Shown here piece by piece: positions 8,898 through 18,567 of a stretch of DNA of 60,069 bases; position 1 is the stretch's first letter; every line of letters starts with the position of its first letter. The stretch comes from Dehalococcoidia bacterium (GTDB taxonomy: Bacteria; Chloroflexota; Dehalococcoidia; UBA2979), in the NCBI GenBank assembly GCA_029941115.1, contig JAPYRK010000008.1:1-60069 (forward strand), in the 5' to 3' direction. The position numbers were made by a program, and so were the translations under genes. The notes under the pieces are model-generated. The model was not told the DNA's origin and ran no database searches. It saw only the letters and a program-made list of their open reading frames with translations.

Positions 8898-9932
8898 ATG
8901 CCGAAAAACTCAAAATACTCTGATACCGAACGCATTTTGACAGGGGTTAGGCCCACCGGTCCACTCCACCTCGGCCATTATGTTGGTGCGCTGGAAAACT
9001 GGCTCGATCTGCAACCAAAATATGATTGCTTTTTTTTAATAGCTGACTATCAAGTATCTGATCATGCTGATGACTTTGATAGAATCCGTAAAAGTGTTTT
9101 TGATGTTGCACTTGATTGGCTGTCAATTGGGCTCGATCCGGAAAAGAGTCATTTTGTAATAGAAAGTGCTGTACCTGAGCACGCCGAGCTCACCACTTGG
9201 CTTTCTTGGTGGACGCCGCTTGGAATGCTACAACGCAATCCTACGCTAAAAGCTGAGCTCGCCGAGATCGAAAATCAATCAAACAAACGATCAGCACCTC
9301 TCGCATTTTTTAATTATCCAATGATGCAGGTTTCAAATATTCTGATGCCCAAAGCTCATCTTGTGCCAACCGGGGAGGACCAACAACCGCATATAGAAAT
9401 GAGCCGTGAAATTGCAAGAAAATTTAATAATATTGCGGGTCGTGAATTGTTTCCCGAGCCCCAGGGATTGATAGGTCGAGTGGGGCGACTAGTTGGTATC
9501 GATGGTCAGTCGAAGATGAGCAAAAGTCTTAATAACGCAATCTTTCTGGGAGACTCTAAGGAAGATGTTTCAAAAAAGGTACGGAAGATGTACACCGACC
9601 CCAATCGAATTCATGCCACGGACCCGGGTCGTGTCGAGGGTAATCCAGTATTTATCTATCACGACGCGTTCAACCCGAACATCGACGAAGTAAATGATTT
9701 GAAAGAGAGATATCGTTCAGGTACGGTTGGTGATGTAGAGGTAAAGACTCTGCTTGCCGAGGCGATTAATCGATTCCTAGAGCCCTCGCGAGAGAGGCGG
9801 CAAGAATATGAAAGTAAACCAAGTCTAATAAAAGAAGCTCTAGAAGCAGGCTCCACTCACGCAAAAAAAATAGCTCAGGAAACAATGGGTGATGTTCGAG
9901 ACGCACTCGAAATTAATTATTTTAAAGAGTAA
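8898..9932 (+). CDS. trpS: Tryptophanyl-tRNA synthetase
   Basis: Class Ic aminoacyl-tRNA synthetase of 344 residues charging tRNA(Trp). The HIGH-equivalent is PLHLGH at residues 22-27 and the KMSKS signature is exact at 206-210 (QSKMSKS), both required for adenylate formation. [13 protein letters not shown] is the typical TrpRS core segment. Length is normal for bacterial TrpRS. It lies 25 bases upstream of argS on the same strand, so the two are probably cotranscribed. Confidence 0.95.
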   Translation: MPKNSKYSDTERILTGVRPTGPLHLGHYVGALENWLDLQPKYDCFFLIADYQVSDHADDFDRIRKSVFDVALDWLSIGLDPEKSHFVIESAVPEHAELTTWLSWWTPLGMLQRNPTLKAELAEIENQSNKRSAPLAFFNYPMMQVSNILMPKAHLVPTGEDQQPHIEMSREIARKFNNIAGRELFPEPQGLIGRVGRLVGIDGQSKMSKSLNNAIFLGDSKEDVSKKVRKMYTDPNRIHATDPGRVEGNPVFIYHDAFNPNIDEVNDLKERYRSGTVGDVEVKTLLAEAINRFLEPSRERRQEYESKPSLIKEALEAGSTHAKKIAQETMGDVRDALEINYFKE

Positions 9933-9957
9933 CAAAAGACAGCAAGGTATCTAGAAA

Positions 9958-11622
9958 ATGTTAATTAGAGACGAAATCATTTTACTACTTGAGCAGGCTC
10001 TTAAATCAGCAGAGAATGCTGGTACCATCTCGTCGGTTCCAAATCACACCGTAACCGTTGAACACCCGAATCGCCAGGAACACGGCAATTTTTCCTCAAA
10101 CTTACCTCTTAAAATTCAGGGATTAGTTAAAATAAAGGCTCTTGATTTAGCTAAAATCATCATCGAGCATATACCGACGCATGATGCTGTGGAGCGAGTC
10201 GAAATAGCACCACCGGGATTCATCAATTTCTTTCTCAGTGACAAATGGGTGGCACAGCAAGCCTCGGTAATAGCTAGTGATGACTCATTCGGACAAATCT
10301 CGATCACAGGAGAAAAATCAATTCAAATTGAATATGTTTCGGCCAATCCTACCGGACCGATTCATGTTGGTAATGGTCGAGGCGCGGCGATTGGTTCAAG
10401 TTTGGCTAACACTTTCAAATTTACCGGATATCAAGTGCAGCAAGAGTATTATATAAACGACGGTGGCACTCAAGTTCTGATATTCGGACAAACGCTATAC
10501 GCACGGTATCTCCAGCTACATGGAAATGAGGCAAGTCTACCCGATAATGGATACCCCGGAAGTTACATGATCGATTTAGCTCAAGAAATAAAAAATCAAT
10601 ATGGCGGCGACTTCATGGAGCAAAATAATGATTCGGTTATTGAACAGATCGGGATGCTCGGAATAGAAATTATGATTGAGGGAATCAAAAACGACCTCAA
10701 GCAAATCGGAGTAGAGTTTGATTCTTGGTTCTCGGAGAAAAGTCTAATGAAGGAAAACGGCCAGTATAGGCAGATCATGTCTATTCTTACTGAGAAAAAT
10801 CAGATCACTGAGCGGGACGGTGCAGTTTGGTTTACGTCCTCCGAATTAGGTGAATCAAAAGATAATGTGCTGGTTCGATCCGACGGCACTCCCACATATT
10901 ACGCAACAGATATCGCCTATCATTATGAAAAATTTATTGAACGCAAATTCGACCGCGTGATTGATATTTGGGGAGCAGATCACCAAGGGCATGTATCACG
11001 CTTAAAAGCGGCTATAGATTCAGTAGGTGGAAATTCAGAGGGACTTGATGTCTTACTTTATCAATTGGTCACTCTGCGCAGAGGTGATGAAATAGTCCCT
11101 CTGTCTAAACGAGCAGGTGAAATAGTCACATTAGCAAATGTTGTTGCAGAGGTAGGCGAAGACGCTGCCCGCTATTTCTTTTTGGCAACCGGGGCCAATC
11201 AGCCCATGGAATTTGATCTTGAGCTTGCGGTTAAACAATCTGATGATAATCCTGTCTACTATATTCAGTACGCACATGCCCGAATTTCTTCGATTCTCGA
11301 TCTTGCCGTCGAACAAAAGCTTGACTCCAGAAACGCAAACACAGACCTACTCTCTGATGCAGCAGAAATAAAACTTATAGTCTCGTTGTTACTGTTCCCT
11401 GAAATAGTGGAACGCGTCTTGTCCGATCTTGCCCCCCACCATCTAGCTCATTATGCGCGTGAACTAGCCGCATCTTTCCATAATTTTTATGGGCAATGTA
11501 GAGTAGTTCAGATTGAAAAACCTGAACTTAGCTCATCGCGCCTTCTATTGTTAGAAGCGACTAGAAACGTGCTCGCCAGAATCTTAGGCCTAATGGGGAT
11601 AAGTGCCCCAGACTCCATGTGA
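9958..11622 (+). CDS. argS: Arginyl-tRNA synthetase
   Basis: Class Ia synthetase of 554 residues charging tRNA(Arg). The N-terminal tRNA-binding domain includes EHGNFSSNLPLKI. The catalytic core has the HIGH variant H136-V-G-N139 in NPTGPIHVGNGRGAAIGS. The KMSKS loop is replaced by PLSKRAGE, which is common in ArgRS. The C-terminal helical domain with HLAHYARELAASFHNFY is the anticodon-binding DALR domain. It sits between trpS and argG, so tRNA charging and arginine synthesis genes are side by side. Confidence 0.95.
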   Translation: MLIRDEIILLLEQALKSAENAGTISSVPNHTVTVEHPNRQEHGNFSSNLPLKIQGLVKIKALDLAKIIIEHIPTHDAVERVEIAPPGFINFFLSDKWVAQQASVIASDDSFGQISITGEKSIQIEYVSANPTGPIHVGNGRGAAIGSSLANTFKFTGYQVQQEYYINDGGTQVLIFGQTLYARYLQLHGNEASLPDNGYPGSYMIDLAQEIKNQYGGDFMEQNNDSVIEQIGMLGIEIMIEGIKNDLKQIGVEFDSWFSEKSLMKENGQYRQIMSILTEKNQITERDGAVWFTSSELGESKDNVLVRSDGTPTYYATDIAYHYEKFIERKFDRVIDIWGADHQGHVSRLKAAIDSVGGNSEGLDVLLYQLVTLRRGDEIVPLSKRAGEIVTLANVVAEVGEDAARYFFLATGANQPMEFDLELAVKQSDDNPVYYIQYAHARISSILDLAVEQKLDSRNANTDLLSDAAEIKLIVSLLLFPEIVERVLSDLAPHHLAHYARELAASFHNFYGQCRVVQIEKPELSSSRLLLLEATRNVLARILGLMGISAPDSM

Positions 11623-11692
11623 ACTAGTATCCCAACTGAAAACTTCCGATATAAACTTTTTCTTTTAGGTGGAGTGGATGTAGACTAAGCTC

Positions 11693-12946
11693 ATGAGCGA
11701 TAAAAAACAAAAAATAGTACTAGCGTTTTCGGGAGGCCTCGATACATCAGTAGCCGCCCATTGGCTACGCGACCAACGTGGATATGAAGTTCACTGTCTT
11801 ACCATCGACCTCGGTAATTTAGGTGATCTCGATGGGATTCGATCGAGAGGCCAAGACGCCGGTGCTGAGTCAGTAGAAATAATCGACGCCAAAGATACGT
11901 TTATCAGATATTTTGTCTGGCCGGCTCTGCAAGCCGGAGTTGTCTACGAGGGGCGCTACCCGCTCGCGACCGCGTTGGGTAGACCTCTGATCGCAAAGAT
12001 GCTTGTCGACAAGGCTAGAGAGATCGGCGCAACTGCGGTCGCACATGGTTGCACCGGAAAAGGAAATGACCAAGTGCGACTGGATGTTGGTGTTCAAACC
12101 CTTGCGCCTGATCTAGATATAGTAGGAACGACTCGTGAACATTCAGTTTCCCGTGATGAGGCCTTAACTTATGCAGCAAAATATGGTATTGCAGTCCGGC
12201 AAACAACGGCCTCGCCCTACTCTACAGACGAAAATCTCTGGGGTAGATCAGTTGAGGCAGGTGTACTAGAAGATCCGTGGTTAGAGCCTCCCGAAGATGT
12301 GTTTGAATGGACAAAGCCTCTTAACGAAACCCCGTCAACGGCAAAGGAAATTAATATCCGCTTTGAAAAAGGTGTGCCCATTGCACTAGACGGTGATGAA
12401 TTAACTCCCACGGAGATAGTTCAACAACTCTCGGATCAGGGTGGCCAACATGGGATCGGTCGTATTGATATGGTAGAAAATAGACTGGTGGGAATTAAAT
12501 CTAGGGAAATTTATGAAGCGCCCGCAGCGGCAATATTATTGGAGGCTCATCAAGCACTTGAAGATCTAACACTTACAAAAGCTCAATCACGTTTCAAAAA
12601 TACAGCCTCGCAGGAATATGCGGACCTCGTCTACAACGGGTTATGGTTTAGTGCCCATCACCGTGACCTGGCTTCGTACGTAGTATCCACACAGCGTCAC
12701 GTAACAGGTGACGTGAAAGTTCGACTATGGCACGGTTCGGTTACAGTGACGGGACGTCGAGCTGATCGGTCCCTTTACTCCCCAGAATTAGCAACATATA
12801 ACAAAGAGGGCGATCTCTTTGATCAAAGTCAGGCAGGAGGATTTATCCGGTTACACGGGTTACCTGCACAAGTACAGGCGCAAAGACAATCGCTCGCTGG
12901 AAGTGACGGAGATTTGTTGCGCTTAGCCGCTCCAGAAAACGAGTAG
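11693..12946 (+). CDS. argG: Argininosuccinate synthase
   Basis: Joins citrulline and aspartate using ATP in arginine synthesis. The 417-residue protein has the PP-loop AFSGGLDTS at 11-19, then AHGCTGKGNDQVR and ASPYSTDENLWGRS, all hallmark segments. There is a slightly long C-terminal tail compared with about 400-residue relatives. The argH start follows the stop by only 4 bases, indicating one transcript and probably coupled translation. Confidence 0.96.
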   Translation: MSDKKQKIVLAFSGGLDTSVAAHWLRDQRGYEVHCLTIDLGNLGDLDGIRSRGQDAGAESVEIIDAKDTFIRYFVWPALQAGVVYEGRYPLATALGRPLIAKMLVDKAREIGATAVAHGCTGKGNDQVRLDVGVQTLAPDLDIVGTTREHSVSRDEALTYAAKYGIAVRQTTASPYSTDENLWGRSVEAGVLEDPWLEPPEDVFEWTKPLNETPSTAKEINIRFEKGVPIALDGDELTPTEIVQQLSDQGGQHGIGRIDMVENRLVGIKSREIYEAPAAAILLEAHQALEDLTLTKAQSRFKNTASQEYADLVYNGLWFSAHHRDLASYVVSTQRHVTGDVKVRLWHGSVTVTGRRADRSLYSPELATYNKEGDLFDQSQAGGFIRLHGLPAQVQAQRQSLAGSDGDLLRLAAPENE

Positions 12947-12950
12947 AATT

Positions 12951-14348
12951 GTGCCTAAAAAAAAGTCCGATAAATTATGGGGTGCACGCTTTGAGCATGA
13001 TGCTGATAGCTTAACCGATCAGTACAACGCATCGATTTCTTTTGATATAAGACTTTATCGCGAGGATATTGCTGGCTCTAAAGCTCATGCTACGATGCTT
13101 GCTCGCCAGAATATCATTACCACACAGGACAGAGATCTAATACTTAACGGCTTGGCTGAAATCGAGCAAGAAATCGCTGAAGGTAGGTTCATTTTCAGCG
13201 TTGAACGTGAAGATATCCACCTAAACATAGAAGCTGCTCTGACTGAAAGAATTGGAGATGCTGGTCGGCGCCTCCACACTGCTCGGTCACGAAATGATCA
13301 AATCGCGACTGATATTCGACTATTTGTAAGAGATGCATGTGATTCTGTTATTACATCGCTTCGGTCCTTTAGATCCATATTGCTCAAATTGGCCGAAAAA
13401 GAATCTGCCACCGTAATGCCGGGATACACACACCTGCAACGGGCTCAGCCAATACTTCTGAGTCACCATCTACAGGCGTATGAAGCAATGTTTGCAAGAG
13501 ACACTGAAAGGTTTGTTCAAACACGAACACGTACGAACCAATCACCACTTGGAACAGGTGCCCTTGCTGGAGTTTCATTCAAGATAGACAGGGCTTTATC
13601 CGCGAACCTGCTTGGATTTGACGGGGTTATTGAAAATTCAATCGATGCTGTATCTGATCGAGATTTTGTATTTGATTTTCACTCTGCATGTGCTCTCTCA
13701 ATGATTCATATCTCGCGGCTGTCTGAGGAACTCATCCTTTGGGCCAGTGCTGAATTCGGATTTCTTAATCTAGATGATCGGTTCTCGACCGGATCAAGTA
13801 TTATGCCGCAAAAGAAAAATCCCGACCTAGCCGAGCTGGCACGTGGAAAAAGCGCTAGGACCATTGGTAACTTAGTTCAAATAATGACGCTCTTGAAAGG
13901 CCAACCTCTCGCATACAACAAAGACATGCAGGAAGACAAAGAAGCATTATTCGATTCAGTTGACACGGTTCTGGATACGATTAATATAATGAGCGCTATG
14001 CTGCCCAGCTGCTCGTTTAATCGACAACACATGAAAACTGCAGCCGAAGCTAACTTTTCTCTCGCAACAGATTATGCCGACTATTTAACAAAAAAGAACG
14101 TGCCTTTTCGTGAAGCTCATAGTGCGGTCGGCAGCTTGGTTTCGTTCTGTGAAAAAGAAAATAAAACTCTGGCGGAGTTGACTCTCGAAGAGCTTCAAAA
14201 CATACATCCCGCGTTCGACAAAGGAGCTCTGGAAATCACAATTGAATCCGCACTCAATGCCCGTGCAGTAAACGGTGGAACAGCACCGCAGACAGTTAAA
14301 AAAGCTCGAAAGGCTGCTCAATCAAGGTTGAATGAAGAGACTAAGTAA
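12951..14348 (+). CDS. argH: Argininosuccinate lyase
   Basis: Final step of arginine synthesis, splitting argininosuccinate to arginine and fumarate. The 465-residue protein shows the fumarase-superfamily signature GSSIMPQKKNPD, together with TARSRNDQIATD and GYTHLQRAQP. The start codon is GTG and lies 4 bases after the argG stop. The first residues (PKKKSDKLWGARF) match the usual ArgH N-terminus, so the start is secure. rpe follows after 2 bases. Confidence 0.96.
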   Translation: MPKKKSDKLWGARFEHDADSLTDQYNASISFDIRLYREDIAGSKAHATMLARQNIITTQDRDLILNGLAEIEQEIAEGRFIFSVEREDIHLNIEAALTERIGDAGRRLHTARSRNDQIATDIRLFVRDACDSVITSLRSFRSILLKLAEKESATVMPGYTHLQRAQPILLSHHLQAYEAMFARDTERFVQTRTRTNQSPLGTGALAGVSFKIDRALSANLLGFDGVIENSIDAVSDRDFVFDFHSACALSMIHISRLSEELILWASAEFGFLNLDDRFSTGSSIMPQKKNPDLAELARGKSARTIGNLVQIMTLLKGQPLAYNKDMQEDKEALFDSVDTVLDTINIMSAMLPSCSFNRQHMKTAAEANFSLATDYADYLTKKNVPFREAHSAVGSLVSFCEKENKTLAELTLEELQNIHPAFDKGALEITIESALNARAVNGGTAPQTVKKARKAAQSRLNEETK

Positions 14349-14350
14349 GC

Positions 14351-15037
14351 ATGAGTAAGTATCTGATCGCGCCCTCAATCTTGACCGCTGATTTCGGAAA
14401 AATTACTGATGAGGTTCAAGCTGCAGATGCTGCGGGACCACTAATCTGGCATCTTGACGTGATGGACGGGCATTTCGTACCACCGTTTTCGTTTGGAACT
14501 CAGATCATCAAGGCGGTAGCAGACGCAACTGATAATTTGGTCGAAGTTCATGCCATGATTGCTCATCCTACAGAACATTTTGATGCCTTCATAGAATCCG
14601 GAGCATCGCGAATAATATTCCATTATGAAGCAGCGATGGAGGCTCCCAAGCTTGGTGGTCCTGGTCTCGGAGAGACCGTACTTAGAGCAAAAGAGGCCGG
14701 AAACGAGGTAGGTATCGCAATAAATCCGGGCACCAGCATCACCGAGATTGAGGAGCTTCTCCCGGAAATAAATCAAGTGACGGTAATGCTGATTAGGCCA
14801 GGCTGGGGTGGGCAACAAATGAATCCAGAGCTACTTGAAAAAGTTACCCGATTGCGCGAAATTAGTGACAAGTCAAACCTATCACTCAATATAGAGGTAG
14901 ATGGCGGTGTAAAATCTCATAACGCGAAGTTGTGTATCGATGCAGGAGCAAATATCTTGGTGGTCGGTTCCGCTGTTTTTAATGCGGAATCGACTCCGCA
15001 AGAAAGTCTTACTGAGATAAGAAAATCCTTGAACTAG
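14351..15037 (+). CDS. rpe: Ribulose-phosphate 3-epimerase
   Basis: TIM-barrel enzyme of 228 residues interconverting ribulose 5-phosphate and xylulose 5-phosphate. It shows APSILTADFG at the N-terminus, the metal-binding LDVMDGHFVPPFSFG, then VMLIRPGWGGQ and the catalytic EVDGGV followed by the phosphate-binding ANILVVGSAVF. The M-x-V-x-P-G-x-x-G-Q motif appears as MLIRPGWGGQ. It starts 2 bases after argH and probably ends that operon; 71 bases separate it from the alcohol dehydrogenase gene. Confidence 0.95.
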   Translation: MSKYLIAPSILTADFGKITDEVQAADAAGPLIWHLDVMDGHFVPPFSFGTQIIKAVADATDNLVEVHAMIAHPTEHFDAFIESGASRIIFHYEAAMEAPKLGGPGLGETVLRAKEAGNEVGIAINPGTSITEIEELLPEINQVTVMLIRPGWGGQQMNPELLEKVTRLREISDKSNLSLNIEVDGGVKSHNAKLCIDAGANILVVGSAVFNAESTPQESLTEIRKSLN

Positions 15038-15108
15038 CCTGCGATAGGTCCAGTCAGCAGCGCAAACAGTTACACTTCGATCCAATTAATTTAGTTGAGG
15101 AGCTGTAA

Positions 15109-16230
15109 ATGCCTGAAATGAACGCTGCCGTTTTACGTAGTACTGATCCGCTTGCTGTGGAGAGCGTCGAGTTGACTGAACCTCGAGCGGGAGAAGTTTT
15201 AATTAAAATCGCCGCCTGCGGTGTGTGCCACTCGGACCTGCACTGGATTAATAACTTCAGGAACAACACTCTCCCCGCGGGAATAGTCGCGCCCAAGGCG
15301 GCAATACTTGGTCATGAAGTCGCTGGAATAGTTGAGGAGATCGGTCCTGGCGTGACTGCCGTGGCTCCGGGAGATCATGTAGTCGTTGGTTTTCGGCCAA
15401 ATTGCGGTGGAAATTGCTTTTACTGTGTGAACGGCACACCGTGGCTTTGTGAACGACCTGATGATCCAGATCGGGCATATACGGGTGAGCAACCTCGAAT
15501 ATCGCAAGATGGGGTGCCTATCATGCAGGGAGTTGGCGTTGCCGGATTCTCCGAATACACCGTTATGCCAGAGAGAGCTGCTATAAAAATTCGTAACGAT
15601 GCCCCACTCGAGACAGTTTGTCTCATCGGCTGTGCAGTCACTACCGGAGTCGGAGCCGTTATAAATACTGCGAAGATTCAATCAGGATCGGATATCGCAG
15701 TGATTGGTATGGGAGGAGTAGGCCTTAATATCGTACAAGGCGCTCGTTTGGCCGGAGCTCGTAGAATCATCGCTATCGACACGATGGATAACAAGCTCGA
15801 CATGGCCGCAAATTTTGGAGCTACACACTTTGTCAATGCGAGCGAGGGTGACCCAGTTGAAAAGGCTCGTGGCTTCGCGAATGGTTACATTGATTACGCG
15901 TTTGAAGCAATTGGACTAGGAGCAACGTGCAGACAGGCGTTCGACATGGTCCGTGACGGAGGCACTGCTGTAGTCGTGGGTGTGGTAGGCCAAGACATTA
16001 CAGTGCCTGGGCGAGCCTTCTTAAGAGAGAAAAAACTAATCGGTTCGTTCTATGGATCTAACTCTCTACAAAGAGATATCCCGAAATTAGTAGATCTTTA
16101 TATGGATGGGAAAATTATGGTGGATGAATTAATTTCGAAACGCCGTCCGTTGAACGAAATTAACGAAGCGTTTGATGATATGTTGGCCGGAGAAGTCGCA
16201 CGAAGCGTGCTTCACCCGGCTGGGATTTAG
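15109..16230 (+). CDS. Zinc-dependent medium-chain alcohol dehydrogenase
   Basis: MDR-superfamily NAD(P)-dependent dehydrogenase of 373 residues. Catalytic zinc ligands are C40-H41 in GVCHSD, and H69-E70 in GHE. The structural zinc lobe has C99, C103, C106 and C114, giving a C-x3-C-x2-C-x7-C pattern rather than the usual C-x2-C-x2-C-x7-C. The Rossmann motif is GMGGVG with IDTMDNK, suggesting NAD. A GAGGAG ribosome site at 15097-15102 fixes the start. An enoyl-CoA hydratase gene follows 31 bases later, so they may share a fatty or branched-acyl degradation pathway. The substrate cannot be assigned. Confidence 0.88.
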   Translation: MPEMNAAVLRSTDPLAVESVELTEPRAGEVLIKIAACGVCHSDLHWINNFRNNTLPAGIVAPKAAILGHEVAGIVEEIGPGVTAVAPGDHVVVGFRPNCGGNCFYCVNGTPWLCERPDDPDRAYTGEQPRISQDGVPIMQGVGVAGFSEYTVMPERAAIKIRNDAPLETVCLIGCAVTTGVGAVINTAKIQSGSDIAVIGMGGVGLNIVQGARLAGARRIIAIDTMDNKLDMAANFGATHFVNASEGDPVEKARGFANGYIDYAFEAIGLGATCRQAFDMVRDGGTAVVVGVVGQDITVPGRAFLREKKLIGSFYGSNSLQRDIPKLVDLYMDGKIMVDELISKRRPLNEINEAFDDMLAGEVARSVLHPAGI

Positions 16231-16261
16231 ATAGCTCGAAGAGCATAGGAGTCACTTAATT

Positions 16262-17059
16262 ATGGTATATGAGCAAATACTCACTGAGACTATCGGTCGA
16301 GTTGGTGTGATTCGTCTAAATCGCCCGGAAAAACTAAATGCATGGACCAATCAAATGTCCCATGAAATTAGAAGCCAAATAGCTACCTGGAACGATGACG
16401 ACTCCATAGGAGCAATCATTCTGACTGGTGAAGGACGAGCATTCTGTGCAGGTGCAGATGTGGGTGATTTCGCAGATCGTGCCCAAGCAAATAAAAAGGG
16501 TGAGGGGGAAAAGATTGTTCAGGGACTTTCGCAACCGTATGAATACCCAACTATGCTGCGAAAATCCAAACCCACGATCGCCGCTATCAATGGTTACGCC
16601 GTTGGGATCGGATTAACAATGATTCTTCCATGTGATATCCGAATAGCATCGACTGAGGCCAAACTAAGTATTCGTTTCATAAAAATGGGTCTTATGCCAG
16701 AGTTGGGGTCCACCAGAATCTTGTCAGAATTGGTTGGCCTAGGGCATGCAACTGACATGTGTCTAACCGGTCGAATTGTTGGAGCAGAGGAGTCTCTTCG
16801 AATGGGACTCGTATCCGACATTACTCCACCCGACGAACTATTCGATAAAGCCCTTGAACGAGCTAACGAAATTGCAAACAACCCCACCGATGCGGTGATG
16901 ATGATTAAAGAGTTGTTGGAAAAGAACCCCATGGACCGAGATCTTTCAGCCGTAATGGAACGCGAAAGTATTCGTGATCAAGTGGCTCGAAGATTACCAG
17001 ACCACGACGAAGCAATTGAAGCATTCATTCAAAAAAGAGAGCCTGAATTCAATAAGTAA
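16262..17059 (+). CDS. Enoyl-CoA hydratase/isomerase family protein
   Basis: Crotonase-fold protein of 265 residues. The oxyanion-hole segments are GEGRAFCAGADVGDF and AINGYAVGIGLTMILPCDIRIAS, followed by MGLMPELGSTRIL, which supplies the Glu expected at the hydratase position. The C-terminal part, with ALERANEIANNPTDAV, is typical. It probably acts on CoA-thioesters in the cytosol; hydratase versus isomerase cannot be decided. It probably shares a transcript with the alcohol dehydrogenase upstream and converges on the MFS gene 13 bases away. Confidence 0.88.
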   Translation: MVYEQILTETIGRVGVIRLNRPEKLNAWTNQMSHEIRSQIATWNDDDSIGAIILTGEGRAFCAGADVGDFADRAQANKKGEGEKIVQGLSQPYEYPTMLRKSKPTIAAINGYAVGIGLTMILPCDIRIASTEAKLSIRFIKMGLMPELGSTRILSELVGLGHATDMCLTGRIVGAEESLRMGLVSDITPPDELFDKALERANEIANNPTDAVMMIKELLEKNPMDRDLSAVMERESIRDQVARRLPDHDEAIEAFIQKREPEFNK

Positions 17060-17072
17060 CGTCGAACTTAAG

Positions 17073-18323
17073 TTATCTGGCTTGTCTGAATTCTCGATGA
17101 GCAAGCAGAGCCACGAGCGCAGCGGACGAACATATTATTCCTGCTATAACGAGGGCTGGTTGAGTCCCGAATCCAAGTCCATTATCAATTAGTGCTACCT
17201 GAGCCACACCTAATGGCATAAGACCTAACATTGCCAAACTACTCAAAGACATCACGCGACCCATAAACTTATCTGGCGTGCGCATCTGTAAAAGCCCCTG
17301 ACTCATATTCATAAAAAACCCACCGCCGCAGCCCCAGATAAAAAAGAAAAATATTACTATCTCCGCGGTCGGACTCAATGCCATAGCAGCCACGCAAACT
17401 CCGCCGCCCGCTATAGCCATTGCAAAAAAACCTCCCTTATTCGGCATGTCTTTTACACGCGTTATAAAAAGCGAACTTGTGACCATTCCTGCGGATAACA
17501 TGGCCCATGCAATCCCTAACGAGGCGACCGATGTCTGATGAATTTCACGGAAAATAATGGGAGCTCCATAATTCACTGGCCCTACCATAAATAGACCAGC
17601 CACACACATTAACGCCATAACAGTAAGCATCACCGGGTTAGATCTCAAAAAATAGACTACTTCCGACATGTCCGATCGGAAGGAGCGATCTACACCTGAG
17701 GTCTCACCCTCGCTTCCATCAGATTGATTGATCTCTCCCAACTGCAAGGGCAATACAGCAAGCGCTCCAAAAACAAGGACTACTGCTCCAACCAAAAATG
17801 CCGCCTCCGGTCCAAACAGATCATAGAGTAAAGCGGCAATGCCAGGACCGAGTACGCGCGGAAGGCTCTGCGTTATCGTTCCCAACGAAATCCCATTTAG
17901 CAAGTGCTCGCGCGGCACAGTCATCGGAAGAATCGCTCGGGAAATCGGCATCTGCCCAGAAGTCAAAATTCCTGACAAAGTGACGAAAGTTAGAATAAGC
18001 GCGTAACTTTCAATCCCCAGAGCAATAAGCGCACAAAATCCAATTGTGACGATGGCCGCCAACACCAACGAGCCAATGAGTAATAATTTTCGATCAAAGC
18101 GATCAGCCAAAACCCCTGCGGGCAGCATGAAAAGAGCTGATACTCCTTGGAGAGCCACCGATACTGCCATCAAGCTCGCCGAACCAGTTACCTCTAAAAC
18201 ATAAAATGCTAGTATCCCCTGCTGAGTACCTCGCTCCAAAGGCCCCATCGCATTCGTAATAGTCCACCAACGGTAGTTGGTGTAGCTAAACGCCGGGGCA
18301 GTCGGTAACAGCTTCTTCAGCAT
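17073..18323 (-). CDS. Major facilitator superfamily transporter
   Basis: Integral membrane protein of 416 residues with about 12 hydrophobic segments and the MFS loop motif GVLADRFDRKLLL between segments 2 and 3. The layout resembles the drug/enterobactin-exporter type (MFS_3), i.e. proton-coupled efflux, but the substrate is unknown. It is the last gene of a three-gene minus-strand unit after the PD-(D/E)XK nuclease and the small protein, starting 13 bases after the latter. No functional link with the nuclease is obvious. Confidence 0.85.
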   Translation of the reverse strand: MLKKLLPTAPAFSYTNYRWWTITNAMGPLERGTQQGILAFYVLEVTGSASLMAVSVALQGVSALFMLPAGVLADRFDRKLLLIGSLVLAAIVTIGFCALIALGIESYALILTFVTLSGILTSGQMPISRAILPMTVPREHLLNGISLGTITQSLPRVLGPGIAALLYDLFGPEAAFLVGAVVLVFGALAVLPLQLGEINQSDGSEGETSGVDRSFRSDMSEVVYFLRSNPVMLTVMALMCVAGLFMVGPVNYGAPIIFREIHQTSVASLGIAWAMLSAGMVTSSLFITRVKDMPNKGGFFAMAIAGGGVCVAAMALSPTAEIVIFFFFIWGCGGGFFMNMSQGLLQMRTPDKFMGRVMSLSSLAMLGLMPLGVAQVALIDNGLGFGTQPALVIAGIICSSAALVALLAHREFRQAR

Positions 18324-18336
18324 CGACTAATAGTAA

Positions 18337-18567
18337 CTACAAAAGTGGATAGCCGTGCTTTGCTATTTCCTGCTCCTTCTCGATTTTACGAATGGCCTCG
18401 CCTGAACAGCCTCTCGCCTTCATAATCTGCTCGAGAGCGTCACGAGCTGCCCGAGCTACCAAAATTTCCTCTCGAGCGTGTGCTCCTCGCATATCGACTA
18501 CTACCTTATGATTTCGCTTCCACTCCAAATACTGAGTCGCGCATAACTTATCGTGATCGTGATTCAT
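18337..18567 (-). CDS. Small conserved-looking protein partnered with the nuclease
   Basis: A 76-residue charged, helical protein that I do not recognise. It has a His/Asp-rich N-terminus (MNHDHDK), WKRNHKVVVDMRG, and an alanine/arginine-rich helix HAREEILVARAARDALEQIM. The ATG overlaps the nuclease stop codon as TGATG, a classic sign of translational coupling, so it is very likely real and made in proportion to the nuclease. A GTG one codon upstream is the only alternative start. It contains no recognisable catalytic motif. Confidence 0.65.
   Translation of the reverse strand: MNHDHDKLCATQYLEWKRNHKVVVDMRGAHAREEILVARAARDALEQIMKARGCSGEAIRKIEKEQEIAKHGYPLL

Noticed and set aside
15199-15681. 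160-residue minus-strand frame opposite the alcohol dehydrogenase
   Set aside because: Overlaps the conserved zinc-binding region of a complete gene and shows no motif of its own.
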